Shown here: positions 60,566 through 64,000 of the stretch, in pieces
Layout of the letters: each line of letters begins with the position of its first letter
Numbering within the stretch: the first letter of the stretch is position 1
Assembly: GCA_026413225.1 (NCBI GenBank)
Contig: CM048553.1
Coordinates: 40,898,001 to 40,962,000 of the forward strand
Direction: 5' to 3'
DNA length: 64,000 bases
Source: Otis tarda
Lineage: Eukaryota; Chordata; Aves; Otidiformes; Otididae
Translations under genes and position numbers: made by a program
The notes under the pieces: generated by a model
Seen by the model: the letters and a program-made list of their open reading frames with translations, nothing else
Database searches by the model: none
What the model was told of the DNA's origin: nothing

Positions 60566-63500
60566 TTGTGAAATATAATCATCATCTAGCTGAATTAGTG
60601 GGTACTCCTGGGAGTGACTGATTTCTGCTTTTCTCAGACAGCATTTTTTTTTTTTCCCCCCCAAGATTTTTTTCGTGCAGGGTCACAGATTTGGCCTGTC
60701 CCCATCCCCAGGGAGGTACCTGATGCCCAGGGCAGTACACGCTACTGCAAGAGATTTCCAACAAAGGTGTCTTAATTGAGACTGACCATTGACTTGCAAT
60801 GTCAGGGCTGGTAGTCCCACTCGGTCTGAACTGGGTTCTTGAAAACCTCACCACTGCATCAGCACACAGTCACACATCATGTTTGAATCTCTAACATGCA
60901 TTTTGTTACTTTAATGGATTTTTTCAGCTAATGGTGAATTGTGGTGTTTTCTGGTTTTAAGTCATGTCTTTGATCTCACAAGTAGAAACCTGAAGTCTTG
61001 ATGACACCGAGCAATTTAACACCTATTTGTGATCCTGACAATGACGATTCACAAGCTAAGGAGACTGCTATCTCTCCTGCGGATGTTGGCCTAGCAGAGC
61101 CAGCACTCTCACCTTCACCAAAACACAGGCAGAAGCACTTCACGGAAATGTGAAGCAGTTAGACCTTTTGCCGAGCACGTCAGATACATGGGGGCAAACC
61201 ACCTTTTTTTCCCGAAGGGACACGTTATCTCGGGCTGCTGCCTTGAAAACAAGCAACGGTATGGGAAGGGGACAGGGGACTTAATCTCTCTTACTAACGC
61301 TGTTCCATTTTGAATGGGATCATTAAATATTAAAAGAGTGAAAGATCAAAAGATAGAGAATTACTTTTTGCCTGTTTGTTAGGCCTCTCACGTTTGCAGT
61401 TCCAATCCAGAGCAGATGCAGGTATTTTTTAGAGAGAAGAGATGCAATAAGAGACAACAAATAAGCCAAGTACCAAAATGCTGTAGCAGTTAGGTCACAC
61501 TTCTGTGAATTAGAAACTGTGTGGTTTTGTCCTTTCAGTCAGCAGACAGAATTACATTTCCATTTCCCACATTCTCAGTGATGCCTCCACTACCAGAAAA
61601 TTGAACAGGCAAGGGTCTTCTGCTAGATCCAGGAGATGGATCTAGGAACCCTGTAGCTAGAAGCCCCAACCAGAGATAGGTACTTATAGTTGTGGAAGAC
61701 ACTGTGTTGATGTCATCTCTCTCCTTGACGCTTCCTAATGACTAGGTTAAGTGGCTCATTACTCAGCCAAGTATTTGTGGACGTCCACTGTTCAGATATC
61801 TAGCTCTGCTAATACTTGAAATGTCTGACCTTCTCTGAGAATTGTGAACTTCAGTAGCCAATACAGCATCAATAGTTAGAAACAGCCCAAAGATCCCGAA
61901 TTGCCTTTGTGGATCTAGTCCTCAGCTATGCTGTGGTTTCCAGTTCAAAGAGCTCTGCCAAACACAGGAAATCAAGACAAAGAAACATTTCAAAGAGAAA
62001 CTGTGGCCTGGATTCTCTAATTACTTTCCACTTTTCCGAATTAACTGTAAAATGCAAGAAGCATACACTTTGCAGAGGTAGAAATGGCTATGTGAGATGC
62101 AAAGCTGGTCAAAATAAAGGTATACTGGATTAAAACACAGTAATAAATATAGCTAGGTAAGCTCTACACATAGTTTTAAGCTTAAACAAAATTCCTTAAA
62201 ACACTAATTATGAGAAGATTTAAGATGTCCAAGACCCAACCTGTGCTGCTCAGGGCTCTGAACTGTGGTAAGGATACTCAGGAAAAAAGTCATCTTGCTT
62301 AGGAAGTAGAGATGTGCTCCTGTGCCTTCCAGCTTTTCTAAATGAAGTGTATGCCCCGCCTGAGTCCTCCCCACTGCCTCACCATGACTTTGCAGCCTCA
62401 AGAACAGTTCCAGTGTGATTAAGAGTACCTCTCCCTTCTCTGAAGTTGCTGCTTCCACTGCTCGCCTGCTTCATTACAGGTAGGTGAGGAAGAGGAACAC
62501 TGGTTGTTCTGTTTCCTGCTCCCTGAGATTCTACAGAAGTAGCTTAGGGAAGAGCAGACAGGAGTTTGTCAGGCTCTGCCTAGACCTATAGGCAAAATAT
62601 GTCATCTATTACCTGCAACAGTTACCACCAAGGACAAGAAAAAAAGATGTTCAGTTTCTTTCTTCCTCTGTTTGTCCTTGGACTTAGCCCCTGGCAGCTG
62701 CTGTATTGGCACTTGCTTGGGTATAAGGTTTCCTAAAGCAGAAGGGATAATTTAGGTTTATCAAACTGCAAACATTCCCCTTTATCCCTTCCAAGTACAG
62801 CCCAAATCAGGCTCTTTGGCCAGGATCTTCAGGAAAGAAGTATAAAACATGACTAGTCTAACATACCGCTGCAGGGGACTTCCATTTCACTGGGGGAATC
62901 CCCTGCAGAGAACACACCGGGTAGTTTCCACTCTGTACAGCTCAGACACTCTGCTTCAGACAGATTGCGGTCCCTTGGGTTCCTGAAATATATTTGGTCA
63001 TTCATATTGAAAGGGCTGAACAAGGCTGGTGCATGGGGTTTGGATTGCTGTGGTGGATGCGCTACCCTACTCCTTATGCATGTATTAATCATGCATTAAC
63101 CATAGAGGACATTAGCCCACATTCTTCTGGAACTTCAACTTTATTAAAAGAGAACATGAGTGCCCATGGCTTCTCTTTCTGAGTAGAGATGTAACTTTCC
63201 CTACAGAACCACAAAAGATCCTTAGAATTTTACCCATCTTTAATCAGAAAACCAAGTTCTGATTCTGTGAATTAAGATGTTATGAAACCAACAGAAAATA
63301 ATTGGAATGCGAAGGTGCTGAAGAGCGTGTGGAAGTAACATCTAAAAACCCCCAATTTTCTTTTCTAACCTACCTGCACTTTTCACCCACATATGGTGAT
63401 GAATTAAGATAGGCAATGCGGGGAATTCTTCCAGTTACAGGTCACTGCATTACAATAGCTTTGGAAATAAAGATTTTTCCCTTCAGTACATACAAGATGA

Positions 63501-64000
63501 GATTTTTAAAGCAGTGGCTTAGTCTAGGATTCAGTTGTTAACGATTTCTGTCTAGAAACTATCAGAGAATTATCCTGTGCAATTATCTTAAGTTGGGCTC
63601 TAAACCAGCACATAGAAACAATCCTCTATTCCAAACACTAAGCAGTGATTTATTCCCTATCCTAAAGAAAAAGCCAGGCTTTCATTACGGACACAGAAGC
63701 AAGTTATTACCTCCCTCCCACCCATCCCTAATATGTTTTATCTTTATTCTTTACAATCCTGGATAGAGAAGCGGCTGAGAGGCATCAGGATCTCTGATGC
63801 CACATGGTTATTGTCCCAGTTGTTTCTTCTGGTTCTAGCTGAGTGACAGTGGGAGCTGTTCTGCTTCTGAGCAAAGGGAAGGAGGAGGAGCTGCAAATTC
63901 TTAAGGTTTTTTAGGTTAGAGTAGAGTGAAAGAGAACTTAAAAGTTGTTTGCCTCACAACTTACAACTCTTTTCATATTTAATGGCTTGAAGAGATTAGA
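60566..64000. other. Non-genic stretch to window end
   Basis: Unique sequence with stops in all frames. A T/C run lies at about 60646-60662. Short frames (60582-60854, 61909-62133, 62204-62458, 62853-63182) have no splice framework or domain. Nothing else recognised. Confidence 0.5.

Noticed and set aside
1..64000. tRNA, rRNA, snRNA genes, CRISPR arrays, bacterial or phage operons
   Set aside because: No B-box-type GGTTCGAA motif in a cloverleaf context, no rRNA or U-RNA signature, no regularly spaced direct repeats with unique spacers, and no gene-dense layout.

Overview
The window looks like nuclear DNA of a bird, probably a neoavian. It carries 5'-truncated CR1 LINEs with the (ATTCTATGA)-type 3' end, and avian-type endogenous-retrovirus solo LTRs, on an AT-leaning background with many A/T homopolymers. 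No complete protein-coding gene, rRNA, tRNA, snRNA or CRISPR array is visible, and no prokaryotic-style gene packing. The stretch is best read as intergenic or long-intron sequence. No family or gene assignment was checked against a database; they rest on sequence features and recalled consensus patterns.

Layout. 1-5.7 kb: two minus-strand CR1 fragments (992-1422, with a readable piece of the reverse-transcriptase ORF C-terminus, and 5553-5719). 5.7-15 kb: unannotated sequence with three short exon-like islands (6165-6303 +, 8139-8314 -, 14744-14924 +) and relics of ancient amniote repeats (11962, 13812, and a MIR-like relic at 14061). 15-26.7 kb: homopolymers, a G-quadruplex-type motif (17763-17784), a 12-bp perfect hairpin (21451-21482) and a (TTCCCC)7 microsatellite (25390-25431). 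26.8-29 kb: an old ~1.1 kb solo LTR (26779-27899), then a plus-strand CR1 tail (28846-28989). 29-47 kb: no gene; several perfect short hairpins (33141-33207, 36443-36463, 38872-38902), an ancient LINE 3' relic (about 41130-41600) and local tandem duplications (42812, 42919, 45601). 47.7-52.2 kb: a young ~1.15 kb solo LTR with a perfect 5-bp target duplication (47670-48816) and a shorter third LTR (51729-52206). 52-64 kb: a CpG-richer patch with a palindromic CRE and an inverted CCAAT box (about 53160-53290), more ancient repeat relics, and a CpG-containing possible terminal exon with an AATAAA signal (60316-60565).

How the parts relate. Nothing forms an operon or pathway. The best supported features are the six retroelement insertions. 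The two long LTRs are relatives of different age: the one at 47.7 kb keeps its TATA-like box, AATAAA signal and CpGs, while the one at 26.8 kb has lost them at matching positions but has gained a consensus splice donor. The exon-like islands lie on both strands, so they cannot all belong to one gene; each needs RNA or cross-species support. I found no convincing undescribed biological system. The most useful leads are the coiled-coil exon candidate at 8.2 kb and the perfect short inverted repeats that look like template-switch products.
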